Shown: positions 45,155-55,157, counted from the first letter of the stretch. The stretch: DNA of 64,000 nt from Spirometra erinaceieuropaei (GCA_902702965.1 CACRXP010000020.1:798838-862837); one strand, 5' to 3'. Numbers and translations: made by a program. The notes: generated by a model not told the origin, from the letters alone.

Positions 45155-46456
45155 CCATAACCAAGTCAAAGGAATTATTTAAATCTGTCAAAACCACAAA
45201 TGTAAACTGAAAATGGTCGCATTCGAGGTCTAAAGATCGAAGCGAACTGAAAGTGTTATGACTTCCAAAGATGCTTTCTTGACAGACGACACTTAGGGAA
45301 GGTAAGTGAAGTAAAGGACCTCCAGCATACCACTTAACCACTTCTGAAGACACCCTCCCAATGCGTCAAGATAACTGAAAGGGAGATAAGTTTTCAGTGA
45401 CCGCAGTCTAAAAGTCTTTCGCACACACAAAAAAGATGGCTGGAATTCGTTCGAAGTTAGGCTGTGGGATTCGAAATAGGGCTTGAAAGCCATTATAGTG
45501 AGTTCAGAAGAGAGGTACGAGCGTTGTGAAGGGCTTTTGTCAGGCGCGAGGTGGCATAGCCAAAGTCCTGTGGAAATGGTCCTTTGAAGGTTAACAGATA
45601 ATTACTTTCATATCCTACATTCCAATCTTCGTTGCCCCAGTACGCTGGCCTCCGGATTCCATAAATGGCTTAAGACGCACTTACTTTCAGTTCCAAACAC
45701 AAAAACACTCAGGCGAATTGGAAGCTACACAGTTTTGTGCGCTGGATTCCCAGTGAATAGTCGGCTGGAAATAAAGCGGTTTGCCGTCGTTAACGTTCTT
45801 TTGAAAGCCGGAACTGTAGTCGAACAAAGGACTGATAATACGGTATTTTAGGTCAATAAGCGACTAACTAAGCACTCTAGGAGATAAAGGAAGCAGGTTT
45901 TCCACAGCGACCCCGTGACATAATGGGAAGAGTGTGATCTTACACGCCAGCGTTTCCGGGTTCGATCTTCGTCCTGTCGAAATTTCCATCCACAATGTCT
46001 ATCAGTGGGTGCAAAGATAAATATCCTTATTATTACTCGACCTTTTCCTATAAGAATGCAGATAGACTTGACGGAATCTTATACAGACCTGCCGAAGTGG
46101 GAAGACTCGGGACTGGGCCTAACATTTAAATTAACTCTGTGTAATGGTCACAACACACTACCTGATTTGGAGTTTTTTAAGTTTGAGAGGCTTTGTTGCA
46201 CCTTGGTGACCCTCAGTGTTCCTTTTCGGTGTGAGTTATTGGTGTCTGGATCAGACTTCTCGAATACGTAGTAACGTCTGATGCAACAGAAGAATTTGAA
46301 TACAAAGCGCATGTTTATCTACCTGAAAATTATTATCAAAAATGACTAGAAAGATATGCGACGTTAAATCTACGTTTTGCTCATATCTTCCACTAGAACG
46401 GATTCAAATTATTTCACCTCCTTCTCGGTACTTGTTGAAGTCGCCCGAGTTGCACT
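45155..46456. other. Unassigned stretch
   Basis: A weak tRNA-like segment lies at about 45905-45985 (GGGTTCGATCTT B box). Nothing else is recognised. Confidence 0.4.
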
Positions 46457-46741
46457 NNNNNNNNNNNNNNNNNNNNNNNNNNNNNNNNNNNNNNNNNNNN
46501 NNNNNNNNNNNNNNNNNNNNNNNNNNNNNNNNNNNNNNNNNNNNNNNNNNNNNNNNNNNNNNNNNNNNNNNNNNNNNNNNNNNNNNNNNNNNNNNNNNNN
46601 NNNNNNNNNNNNNNNNNNNNNNNNNNNNNNNNNNNNNNNNNNNNNNNNNNNNNNNNNNNNNNNNNNNNNNNNNNNNNNNNNNNNNNNNNNNNNNNNNNNN
46701 NNNNNNNNNNNNNNNNNNNNNNNNNNNNNNNNNNNNNNNNN
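46457..46741. other. Assembly gap (285 N)
   Basis: Run of N followed by CACACA, suggesting an unresolved CA repeat. Reading frames drawn through it have no meaning. Confidence 0.95.
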
Positions 46742-46744
46742 CAC

Positions 46745-47450
46745 ACAATAAAGGGGCTACTGAGGCCATCACAGTTCTGTTTTATGTGACTTATACCTTC
46801 CTCTCCGCCGTTTTGAATGGTCTATTTAAAATCGCCGTCCAGTACACTAAAACTTGTTGAAATAAACAGGACTGACTGGATACAGACGGAAGATAAACTC
46901 ATAGGGGGCAGCAACAACCTTTTCATGCGATTTATGACAACGTCATCCTTGAAAGCTCCTGAGCTTGAAATACTCATACAGGCCCTCGAAAACTCGGAGA
47001 GGAATCCATCGACAGTTCTGTCCGGTCATCAGACAGGAGCTCATACTTTCTTAACGAGTCCCCCACAGAAGTAATTAACTTCCTATGCTCCCATTTAAAA
47101 GCCATTCGGTAGATTCTAAGAGAAAGGAGACCGTCAGGCAGCCAAACCGACACTTCGAATCTCTATAGTATATAAAGTGGAAAATAACACGATCATTTAC
47201 ATGATCCTGCTACGGAATTATAAGCAACCCCATCTAGTCGTCGTTGAATAAAATGCCCAATTATGCTATCTAGGTACCTATGCTTCGGTGACGTAGGCAC
47301 ATCTGTACTCTTAATATTAGCTAGAACCGGGCTTTAAAGTTAGGACAAGAAGTTGGACTCTTAAAGTTAGGATTATGATTAGGATTTTAGGGTTAGAGTC
47401 AGGGGTTTAGACTTTATTCACATATGTTTTGGCAGATTTTTAATAATTCA
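46745..47450. other. Unassigned; weak TTAGGG-like patch
   Basis: Imperfect TTAGGA/TTAGGG units lie at about 47340-47410. No gene. Confidence 0.4.
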
Positions 47451-47635
47451 TATTTACCCAACTGCGAAAAACTCGGCGCCTCGGTGGAATTCGAACCCAC
47501 GCAGAAAAAGGGAAGGCAACGCTCTGACCACTTGAGCTACGAGGCCTCGTCGGACGACGCGCGTTTAATTACATTTGGGTCAAGTTACCCACCCAACCTT
47601 CTGCAACGTCTGGGATCCACCAAATCTGATACAGT
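47425..47635 (-). mobile_element. SINE, minus strand
   Basis: The minus-strand tRNA-like part is 47479-47546 (about 10 bp shorter than other copies in the anticodon/variable region), with tail at 47425-47478 and body at 47547-47635. Confidence 0.75.
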
Positions 47636-47639
47636 ATGT

Positions 47640-48010
47640 TGACGGCCTTGAAACTCTATCCCCTCCACTACAGGCAGGGCAGAGTTGACCCCACAGCAAC
47701 GTTTCAGTTGCTAAGAGGACTTAATCTAGATGTCGACTGGGAACTGCTTTTCGATATGGCACCCAAGTCTAATCTCAGAGGACACGATTACCAGCTTAAG
47801 AAGGAACTGTACCACAAAAATCAACGTTCCTCCTTTTTCTGGCAGGGGGTCATTCGCCAATGGAACTTTTTTCTGACGTATGTTGTTGATTCCCCCACCG
47901 TGAGTGCGTTCAAGAGACAACCGGATAATCGCCTGCTGAAAGGCAACCTGAACCGCCGAAGCCTGATCTGGTGGATTACTGAAATGACTATAAATACACC
48001 ACTAACATGA
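47640..48010 (+). pseudogene. LINE C-terminal fragment
   Basis: A clean open frame of about 120 codons matches the post-RT C-terminus of CR1/Jockey-type LINEs: LYPLHYRQGRVD, then NLRGHDYQLKKE, RSSFFWQGVIRQWNFF and DSPTVSAFKRQPD. No upstream RT is present, as expected for a 5'-truncated insertion. It begins right after a SINE body. It overlaps nothing functional. Confidence 0.75.
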
Positions 48011-48116
48011 TTTCAATAGATCCCGTTTGTGCGTTTAACTTGACCCATATGAAAATTTCACAGTCTGAATGCGGCGAACAATGTTTTTTGAAGCAGTGTT
48101 TTCCCGGGATAAATTT

Positions 48117-48604
48117 GAACAAGGCGAAGGCGACAAAGCATGCAGAATTTAATGACGTCATAAATTTCGAGACCTCTCATTCAACTGCACACGGTCATTG
48201 CATGGTTATATTACAAGGCAAAACTGTTCAATCAACGATCGACCTAGAGAGCTAAAACGTGATAGGTAGCCTGAAGCAGGGTCTAGTATGCGGGTGCATA
48301 TGGTGAGGGGGGGAGGGGGAGAGAAGTCATCCGAGTATGAGAGAACTGGTGCGGCGTGATTCGGAGTGCAACGTGCGGGGAGCATTCAGTCATGTCGGGG
48401 AGAGGGGGGGCGGGTGGGGGCGAAATGAGCGGGCGTACATGGGAACAGGGTTTCGTCCATAATCGATAATTGATTGAACAGTTGATTGATTGAGCAGTTT
48501 TGCCTTGTAATATAACCATGCAATGACCGTGTGCAGCTGAATGGGAGGTCTCGAAACTTATGACGTCATTAAATTCTGCATGCTTTGTCGCCTTCGCCTT
48601 GTTC
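48117..48604. repeat. Inverted repeat with 119-bp near-identical arms
   Basis: The left arm 48117-48235 and right arm 48486-48604 differ at about four positions. The spacer of 250 bp contains two G-rich runs (48305-48325 and 48400-48420). Both arms, read outward-in, encode the same short peptide (TKHAEFNDVI...HGHCMVILQGKT), so frames of 82 codons (plus) and 116 codons (minus) arise. Terminal features of a known transposon are not clear. Confidence 0.8.
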
Positions 48605-48775
48605 ATACAATGTTTTTCGTAATTATTTAGCAAATGCCATTCTCTTTTCGCGTTTATGTTCCACTATTAAATTTCTGCATTCTGCTAATTAAAACTGCAT
48701 GAAAATTTTTTGCAATTTAACTATTTTCCCATGCATCTGTACCGTCTAAATGGAGTTTTCAGAGCTTCTACCGTT
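48605..48775. other. Unassigned AT-rich stretch
   Basis: No feature recognised. Confidence 0.3.
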
Positions 48776-48985
48776 TACTGATACTGACGGACTGCCCAAG
48801 CAGGACTTCCTAAGTAATTCACCTGGAATCCACTAAATGACTACCAGGCTCTCGCAGTTCATAGAGGTTTCGGCAGATTTTGAATACTTCATATTTACCT
48901 AACTGTGAAAAACTCGGCGCCTCGGTGGGATTCGAACCCACGCAGTAAGAAGAAGGCTTTCGTACAGCCAATGCTCTAACCACTT
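48776..48985 (-). mobile_element. SINE, minus strand, truncated at A box
   Basis: The tRNA-like part is 48919-48985 on the minus strand, with body to 48776. It joins plus-strand body at about 48990 with the same junction as at 44300. Confidence 0.75.
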
Positions 48986-48989
48986 ACTG

Positions 48990-49190
48990 TATCGATTTGG
49001 TGGATTCCAGACGTTGCAGTAGATTGGGCGGGTAACTTGACCCAAATGTGATTAAACTCGGGTCCACTGGCGGGGCCTCGTAGCTCAAGCGGTTAGGGCG
49101 TTGGCTGTACTAAAGCCTTCCCCTTATTGCGTGGGTTCGAATCCCACCGAGGCGCGGAGTTTTTCACAGTTGGGTCAATAGGAATTAGTG
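48990..49190 (+). mobile_element. SINE, plus strand
   Basis: Body at 48995-49070, tRNA-like head at 49075-49153 with intact A box (TAGCTCAAGCGG) and B box (GGTTCGAATCC), then the tail GGAGTTTTTCACAG. Confidence 0.8.
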
Positions 49191-49615
49191 TTTACTTTTT
49201 GAGGTTAGGGTTTTTAAGTTAAAGTTCGGCCTTTGTGGTTAGGTTGGAAGATTTAAGGTTATGGTTAGAGTTCTAAGGTCTGGGTTAGGGTTATGTTCAC
49301 GATTAATGATTTAAGGTTAGGATTTTAAGTTGGAGTTAAAGTATAAAGGTAAGGGTTACAGTTTTTAGGTTTTATTTAGGATTTTGAGGTGGAAGTTAAG
49401 GTAGGGTTTTCCGATGAGCGCCGGAGTTAGGCTTTTAAGGGTAGGGTTATGGTTAGAATTTTAATGTAAGTTATGGGGTTATTGTCTAACAATTAGAATT
49501 AGGGTTAATGTTAGTGTTTTATTACTACGGTTAAGGTATGAAAATTAAGTTTATGGGTTAAGCTTAAAGTTAGAGATATGGTTTCAAGGCCAGGTTCAAT
49601 GGTTATGGTTAGCTC
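49190..49615 (+). repeat. Degenerate TTAGGG-like (telomere-like) tract
   Basis: There are many imperfect GTTAGGG, TTAAGG and TTTAGG units over about 420 bp, starting at a SINE tail. It is too degenerate to be a telomere end. Similar tracts are at 780-835, 15645 (reverse) and 47340. Confidence 0.7.
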
Positions 49616-49619
49616 ACGA

Positions 49620-50750
49620 AGACAAGCATCATGTGCTCTATGCTGACTGTTAACTTGCATCTGCCGTCTTTGTAAATGATTTTCCTTTTATGTTTCCTTA
49701 ATTTTCATTTTCTTGTGTGCCATTTTTTCACAGGTTTTGTTCCCGGTTGATGTTCAGTAGGCGAGTTTTTGCATTTCCTTGTCTTTTGGTTGTGTTTAAG
49801 TCGGTTTCTGTTTGCAAGTTACCTGCGATTAGGCTAATCAACCGATTCCAACTTTTCGTTTTTTTAATTAAGTTCTCGAGCTTTCACCGGCCGTTGATGT
49901 ATTTGAACAAGATAATGACGTAAATGCAAGTTGTGACATCTCTTCTCGGAGTATCCTCTGCACCGTCCTGTTTAGCCCCACATATAAAACCCCTATGGTC
50001 ACCGCTCCTGTATTACAGACGTCCTTGCTTCTTATTTTTATGAATGGGGCTGCATACTCTACCACTGTCCACGATCCTTCCGTAAGTTAAATTTTTACTC
50101 ATCTATGATTTGCAGAAATTCATCAAAAAATCACTAGAATAGGAGTAAAGGGACCTCTATCTACAGAACACCGTGCATTCAAAAATAGTCCAGATATTCC
50201 CGAGACAAAGTGTTCAGGTACCGAAATCTACGGCCCCGGTAATAATTTCAGACGCAGTACGGCTTATAATAGACCATAAAGACAAAGATAACTTAATCAA
50301 TAACAACCTGTCAACCAGTTATGCAGTTCTCGTGGCACCATCCTTACAGCTAAATAAACTGAGCATGTATCATCAGTCATCTTAATTTTGATGAAAAAAC
50401 TGCGAAAACATATCTTCGAAACGGAAGGATGAATTTGCCTCAAGCATATTTTGGCACATGTTACGTGTCCTGACCCTCAGCGTTTCAGCCCTATACACTT
50501 TTCCCGGACATTCGGGAATAATATATTATTTTACCGAGCCTTTAAAACGGAAATGGTTCCGGCATATAGAATTATCGCAACGTTACTAGGGCAGTCACAA
50601 CCGTCAGCATTATTGGAAAAATACTTTGTAAGGTAATGTCAGGCTATTGGACGAATTTAGACCCGATACCGGACACCCAGTGCATCTTCTTACTCAGAAG
50701 GCCATGGTAGTTCTGATATCTCATAATCCTGAAATTGATTTCCGACAACA
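49620..50750. other. Mostly unassigned; hairpin-repeat core
   Basis: A hairpin-repeat core lies at about 49981-50022 (AAACCCCTATGGTCACC...TGTATTACAG). No gene is recognised. Confidence 0.4.
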
Positions 50751-50756
50751 GAGGTC

Positions 50757-52600
50757 ATGAAAACACAACACCCACAAAATAATGAAAAAGGCCTTTCAGA
50801 AAGGGACCCACGAAAGACTGGTAATGAAAATGCAATCGCCGTACACGATCTTCGATTGAGCCATCAACCGGCTCCTCAAATGGAAACGAACAACGACCTC
50901 ATCTTCATGTCTTTTCTGCCAGAAACCACCAGGGCCGTGCAACAGCTCTCCTCTGGGAACCCACCGGCATCAGACGCGACTCCGGTTGAAGTATACAAAA
51001 ATGATGGTATCCGGCTGAAGAATCAACATATAACTACATTTCAGGTGATGTGGCTTCTGGGACAAGTTCCCAAAGATTTAGAGAGCAAGGCAATCGTCCA
51101 GGCGTGCGGAAGGAAAAGGGATCGGCAAGTCCGCAGCAATCAAAAAGGCATCTTGCTGTTCAATATTGTCGGGAAGATCTTCGAATGCATCCTTCTCAAT
51201 CATTTCGACGACCATCTGGAACAAGAACTGTTGGCGGAGAGCCAGTGTGGGTTCCGACACGATGGAACAACCGACATGACCTTTGCTGCCCACCAATTAC
51301 AAAATAAGTGTCAGGAAAGCATACCAACCTACACACTGCCTTCGTGGACTTGACGAAGGCCTTCAACGCGGTGAATCGCGGTGGACTCTGGAAACTCATG
51401 CAGGGATTCGACTATCCTGAGCGATCTACGCGCACGATGCGTCAACCCCGTAACGGTATGATGGCTCACGTCACGTCACGGACAACAGGACAGAATGAAA
51501 AATATTCACCGTGACCAAGGAAATGGAGTAAGACCGCGTACTCGCACCCACCCTCTTCCGTTCCATGTTTTCTGTCGTTGTGTGAGATGTCCATCACGAT
51601 AAGTGCTCTGGGATAAACATCGTCTGTCGGTCCGACGGCCAGTTTTTACGCACAACGCATGCATGTTCCAACGTGTCAATTCACTATTACTTTCCAGGAC
51701 ATGCTCCTTGCGTATGACTATGTGTTCAACACTACGACAGAAACGGAAATTAAACAAAAGGATAGATTTCTTCGCCGCTGGCTGTGCGCTCTTTGGACTG
51801 ACCTTCAACAAGGACAAAGCGGTGGGTATGTACCCGCTGACGCTTAAAACTGAACATAAATTCCCTTGCATCAATTTCAACGCAATCAGCTCAAAACAAG
51901 TTCGCCTACCTAGGCCGTGCACTCGCACGGAACACCAAATCTCCGACAAAGTGGCCTACCGGATATTCAAAGTTGGTTAAGCTTTCGGTCGGCTGCAGGC
52001 CGTCGTCTGGAACTCCAGCAACTTCGACGGAACACGAGGGTAAAAATGTACGGTACGGTAGTACTGACAACGCCTCTATACGGGGCAGAGACATAGCCCA
52101 TTTATGTAAACCAAGCCATGCGACTCAATCATTTGCACGTCAGCTGTCTCCGGATAATACGGAGGCCCTGGGTGGCAGAGGGGTCCCAGAACCGGAAACC
52201 TTGGAACGAGTCGGAATCCTCAGCATATGCGTCATGCTTGGGCTACAAAGTCGCACTGGAGCAGAATCTACCCAAATGACTCTTGTACGACGATATCACT
52301 TCGAGCCTTCCCCGATTAAGGGAATGAAAGCGAACCCTGTGGGCTTCCCTTGTGGATAAAACAAATCAACCCGTCGAGCTGGGATGCCCTCGAACACACC
52401 GACCGGTTTGGAGAAGCGCAATAGGGAGTGGGAGAACAATCTATGAAGTCGACTGGGTCGCCGTTGCCGAAACCGAACCGCGGCTCTCGCGTGACAAGCT
52501 CCGCAGGCTCATAGCCCAACCCCCCCCTCCCACCACTTTCAGCACGTTCCAGCTGTCAGCAACCATTCAGCGTATGGATTGGCCTTGTTAGACATCTGCT
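50757..52600 (+). pseudogene. LINE reverse transcriptase (decayed, multiple frameshifts)
   Basis: The non-LTR RT is readable across frames: TTRAVQQLSSGNPPASDATP, VGKIFECILLNHFDDHLEQ, ESQCGFRHDGTTDM (50915-51300). Motif A is AFVDLTKAFNAVN (about 51342-51380, another frame) and a motif B remnant is VLAPTLF (about 51540). Motif C is changed to LLAYDYVFNTTTE (about 51705-51740), where family members have FADD. The C-terminal part includes TLERVGILSI (about 52200) and SGRTIYEVDW (about 52430). It has at least five frame changes. It is probably RTE-like, but the clade call is tentative. The endonuclease is absent. Confidence 0.8.
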
Positions 52601-53305
52601 GACCAAATGCAACAGAAATTCGACAATTCCTTCTGTTGCATCCGTAAATAACCCAATAACCCCCACACCAACCGCCACGACGGTGACCACCAGCACCGCC
52701 GCCACTGGTCCTTACACTCCTGATGCCTCGACGTCCCGGCCGATGTCATCTACCTCCACCATCGCTATTATCCCTGCAACAACACCCACGACGACTACCA
52801 TCTCTGCAACCATCTCGGCTAGTAGTTAGATCGGTCAAAGAAGAGGTCTCAGGGTCGCATTCTCCCCTCTACGCTTTGCTGACCGCCCGAGTGTTTAATA
52901 TCCCCTCAACCGCTGGACTCGAGGCGGACTGTGATTGATCCTGCCTAGATTCCTCCTGTCTCACCGCTTCGAGGCGGATAGTCTCATCCGGTTTGCTAAT
53001 TCTGCTCTGACGATCTCCGTTTAGGGTACCCTACACAATATTAGATGCAGGCCAGTCCTGTTCAACCCGCATATTTGCCTTTTCATGAGCGGTAGTTTTA
53101 TTCGTCCTCAAAAGCTAACTAACTCATATGCATTTTGTTTTTTCAAAAGGAGTTTTTCACTGCTCGCTTACCGCTGCTTATCCTTTAACCGTGAACTGAA
53201 CGCTGTACCTAATCTGTCCGCATGTTTTAAAATTTACTTGACAATCTGTTTTTACTTGCTATGGAAGTATCCCTAGGGGTACTCAATAAAATTATTTATT
53301 TGTTT
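52600..53305 (+). mobile_element. LINE Thr-rich tail and 3' UTR
   Basis: The Thr/Ser/Ala-rich coding relic (52620-52835) is like that at 5583. The 3' UTR shares ATAGTCTCATCCGG and GATGCAGGCCAGTCCTG with the minus-strand element at 60504-61120. It ends near TACTCAATAAAATTATTTAT, which contains AATAAA. Confidence 0.65.
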
Positions 53306-53359
53306 ATCTACGACTCCCTAATCTGAAGACACTAGGACGAAGTGCTCTTGCTTTCTTTA

Positions 53360-53560
53360 TATATGGAGCCTATATCGGCTTGCGCCAGTCATCTGGCCGA
53401 GCTCTAACTTCTATTGAGATTTGGAAGGTCTTGGATAGCGGGAAAGTCAGTTGGTCTGTAAGTTTCTTCAGAACTTTTATGGATAAGTCGTCTGGACCAG
53501 GCGACTTACATATCTGTATCTGTCTCAAAGTTTTCCTTGTTCAGTCCAATCCGGAGGTCA
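53360..53560 (-). pseudogene. LINE reverse transcriptase fragment
   Basis: The minus strand reads KSPGPDDLSIKVLKKL, then FPLSKTFQISIEV and PDDWRK, the RT lead-in of CR1/Jockey-type LINEs, without catalytic motifs. It is homologous in position to the fragment at 9058. Confidence 0.75.
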
Positions 53561-53599
53561 CCATGGCAAGTGTATCGTCAGAGGTGACAATCATGCGCA

Positions 53600-53920
53600 C
53601 ATTGTCTCCCTTAAAACCGGCTCTTCGGTATATATAGACGTGGGGAAATGGGGTAAAAGTTTTGTCTCATCCCAGCTATCAGATAACTTGTTTCCCTGAT
53701 AATCCTTCTGCTGGGGGAATGGAGTGTGGTTGGGTTTGTTGTGTGAACCATAGCCGAAACTACAAAATAATAACATGTACAGGAAAAATCGGCCCTGAAT
53801 GGGAGATGTTCCGTATACCATAGGAGTGGTGGCGGAGAAAAGAATGGGATAAACGACGAAAGCAAACTGCTGTACAGACCCACGATAAGCAAAATCCGAT
53901 TTCGGGAATTCATCGCCGAG
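53600..53920. other. Unassigned stretch
   Basis: No feature recognised. Two overlapping minus-strand frames (113 and 100 codons) lack motifs. Confidence 0.35.
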
Positions 53921-53924
53921 GCGG

Positions 53925-54760
53925 TCCTTCAACGGTTAGAGTCGCTGGTCTTCCAACACCACAGACCGAAGTTCTGGGCCCCGTATGTGGATGATACCTT
54001 CGTCGCCATCGAACGGGATCAGGTGTTGACATTCCAAGAACATCTCAGCGCCGTCTTCCCGGACATTCAATTTACGATGGAGGAGGAAGAGAACAACCGG
54101 TTGGCCTTCCTAGATGTCTTCGTATGCCGCAAAGATTGTGGTGAACTAAAAACCAAAGTGTTCAGGAAAGCAACAAATACGATGCAAGTACTGAACTTCA
54201 ACAGTAACCACCCAATCAGCCACAAACGCAGTAGTGTAAGGACGCTCTATCGGCGTGTCGAAACGCACTGTAGTGAGCAGGAAGACAAAATAGCCGAACT
54301 ACAATACCTCCGACGGGTCTTCAAAGCCAATGGCTACCCGCACAACTTCGTCGACCGGTGCATACGCAAAAGGGACGAAAGACCTAACCACACGGACACT
54401 AAATCTTGGCGGGCACTTCCGTATGTCAAGAACGTTTCGGAAACTGTCGGCCGCCTTCTCGCACCACTTGGGGTTGGAGTGGCACACAGACCGGAGGCAA
54501 CCATCAGGCGTCTGGTCATGAAGCCAAAAGACCCACTGCCACGGCAAGAAACGTCTGGAGTGGTTTATCGGATCTGGTGCAGTCGCGGACAAAGCAACTA
54601 CGTCGGAGAAACCGGAAGACAGCTCCGAACGAGAATGGCCGAACACGCGGCAGCGGTGCGCAGAAATGACGCCAGCTCTCAAATGGCGTCTCATTCGACG
54701 AGATCCGGCCGAAATTCTCGCAAGAGGTGACAACCGCGTGAGCCGGGAGCTACTGGAATC
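53925..54760 (+). pseudogene. PLE RT C-terminus + GIY-YIG endonuclease, longest uninterrupted PLE frame
   Basis: It starts inside the RT after motif B (AEAVLQRLE), then KFWAPYVDDTFVAI with intact YVDD (about 53978-53990) and NRLAFLDVFVCR. A single frame of 247 codons (53987-54730) runs through SHKRSSVRTLYRRVETHC, LPYVKNVSETVGRLL, VAHRPEATIRR and the nuclease GVVYRIWCSRGQSNYVGETGRQLRTRMAEH. It ends in a shifted tail at 54728. The N-terminal RT is missing (5' truncation near 53925). The 3' region carries TATA and hammerhead modules. It is closest to the fragments at 32392-35100. Confidence 0.85.
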
Positions 54761-54769
54761 ATGGTTTAC

Positions 54770-55060
54770 TGGTCCCCAGCCCATCAACAAGTGCAACGAT
54801 CTTCCCACTCCGTACTGAAACTTCGCCTAGGCGGAGTAACAAGCCATGCGGGGAGGGGAGAGGTGAACACTTTTCCCAACACCGGGGTCGGTGCGTCAGA
54901 TGGTCGAGCAATCATCACGCCAACATCCAACACACGTGAGGAAATTGCAGCAATTATTGACTCGAATGTCGGCCATCAAGCAATGATCACACCAAGTGCG
55001 ACGATCCCGGATGAAGGGGGGAGCCGTGAATGTTCATAGGTATGCGGTAGCATGGCTACT
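54770..55060 (+). mobile_element. PLE 3' untranslated region
   Basis: It is shared with 32440-32720 (CTTCGCCTAGGCGGAG, CAGATGGTCGAGCAATCATC). The second block resembles a tRNA A-box segment, but no B box follows. Confidence 0.65.
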
Positions 55061-55066
55061 ACATCC

Positions 55067-55074
55067 TATAAATA
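55067..55074 (+). promoter_or_regulatory. TATA box in PLE tail
   Basis: TATAAATA lies 49 bp upstream of the intact hammerhead motif at 55116. Predicted initiation is near 55095-55105. Confidence 0.45.
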
Positions 55075-55115
55075 CCACAGCCCCTTGTGTAGCAACCACC
55101 CGTTTCTGCTTTTTT

Positions 55116-55157
55116 GTCTCTGATGATGGATTCGAGTAGGAATCCGAAACGTCAGGT
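55116..55157 (+). ncRNA. Hammerhead-like ribozyme motif (ACGU type), best copy
   Basis: Stem I is GTCT (55116-55119) with AGGT (55154-55157), 4 bp including two G-U. Core CTGATGA is at 55120-55126, extra T at 55127. Stem II GGATTC/GAATCC is perfect (55128-55133 and 55140-55145) around GAGTAG. GAAA is at 55146-55149 and CGTC at 55150-55153, with cleavage predicted after C55153. A15.1 to U16.1 read ACGU, self-complementary, so stem III can form only by dimerisation. AATAAA follows. Confidence 0.68.

Noticed and set aside
46342..46860. Frames spanning the gap
   Set aside because: Most residues come from N. No evidence of coding on either side.
48283..48633. 116-codon protein gene on the minus strand
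   Set aside because: Made of one arm of an inverted repeat plus G-rich spacer. The opposite arm gives the same peptide on the other strand. No independent support.
49190..49615. True telomere or chromosome end
   Set aside because: Repeat units are highly irregular and flanked on both sides by interspersed repeats.
54890..54930. tRNA-like A box in the PLE 3' region (GTCAGATGGTCGAGCA)
   Set aside because: No B box at proper distance in any of the copies. Treated as untranslated PLE sequence.
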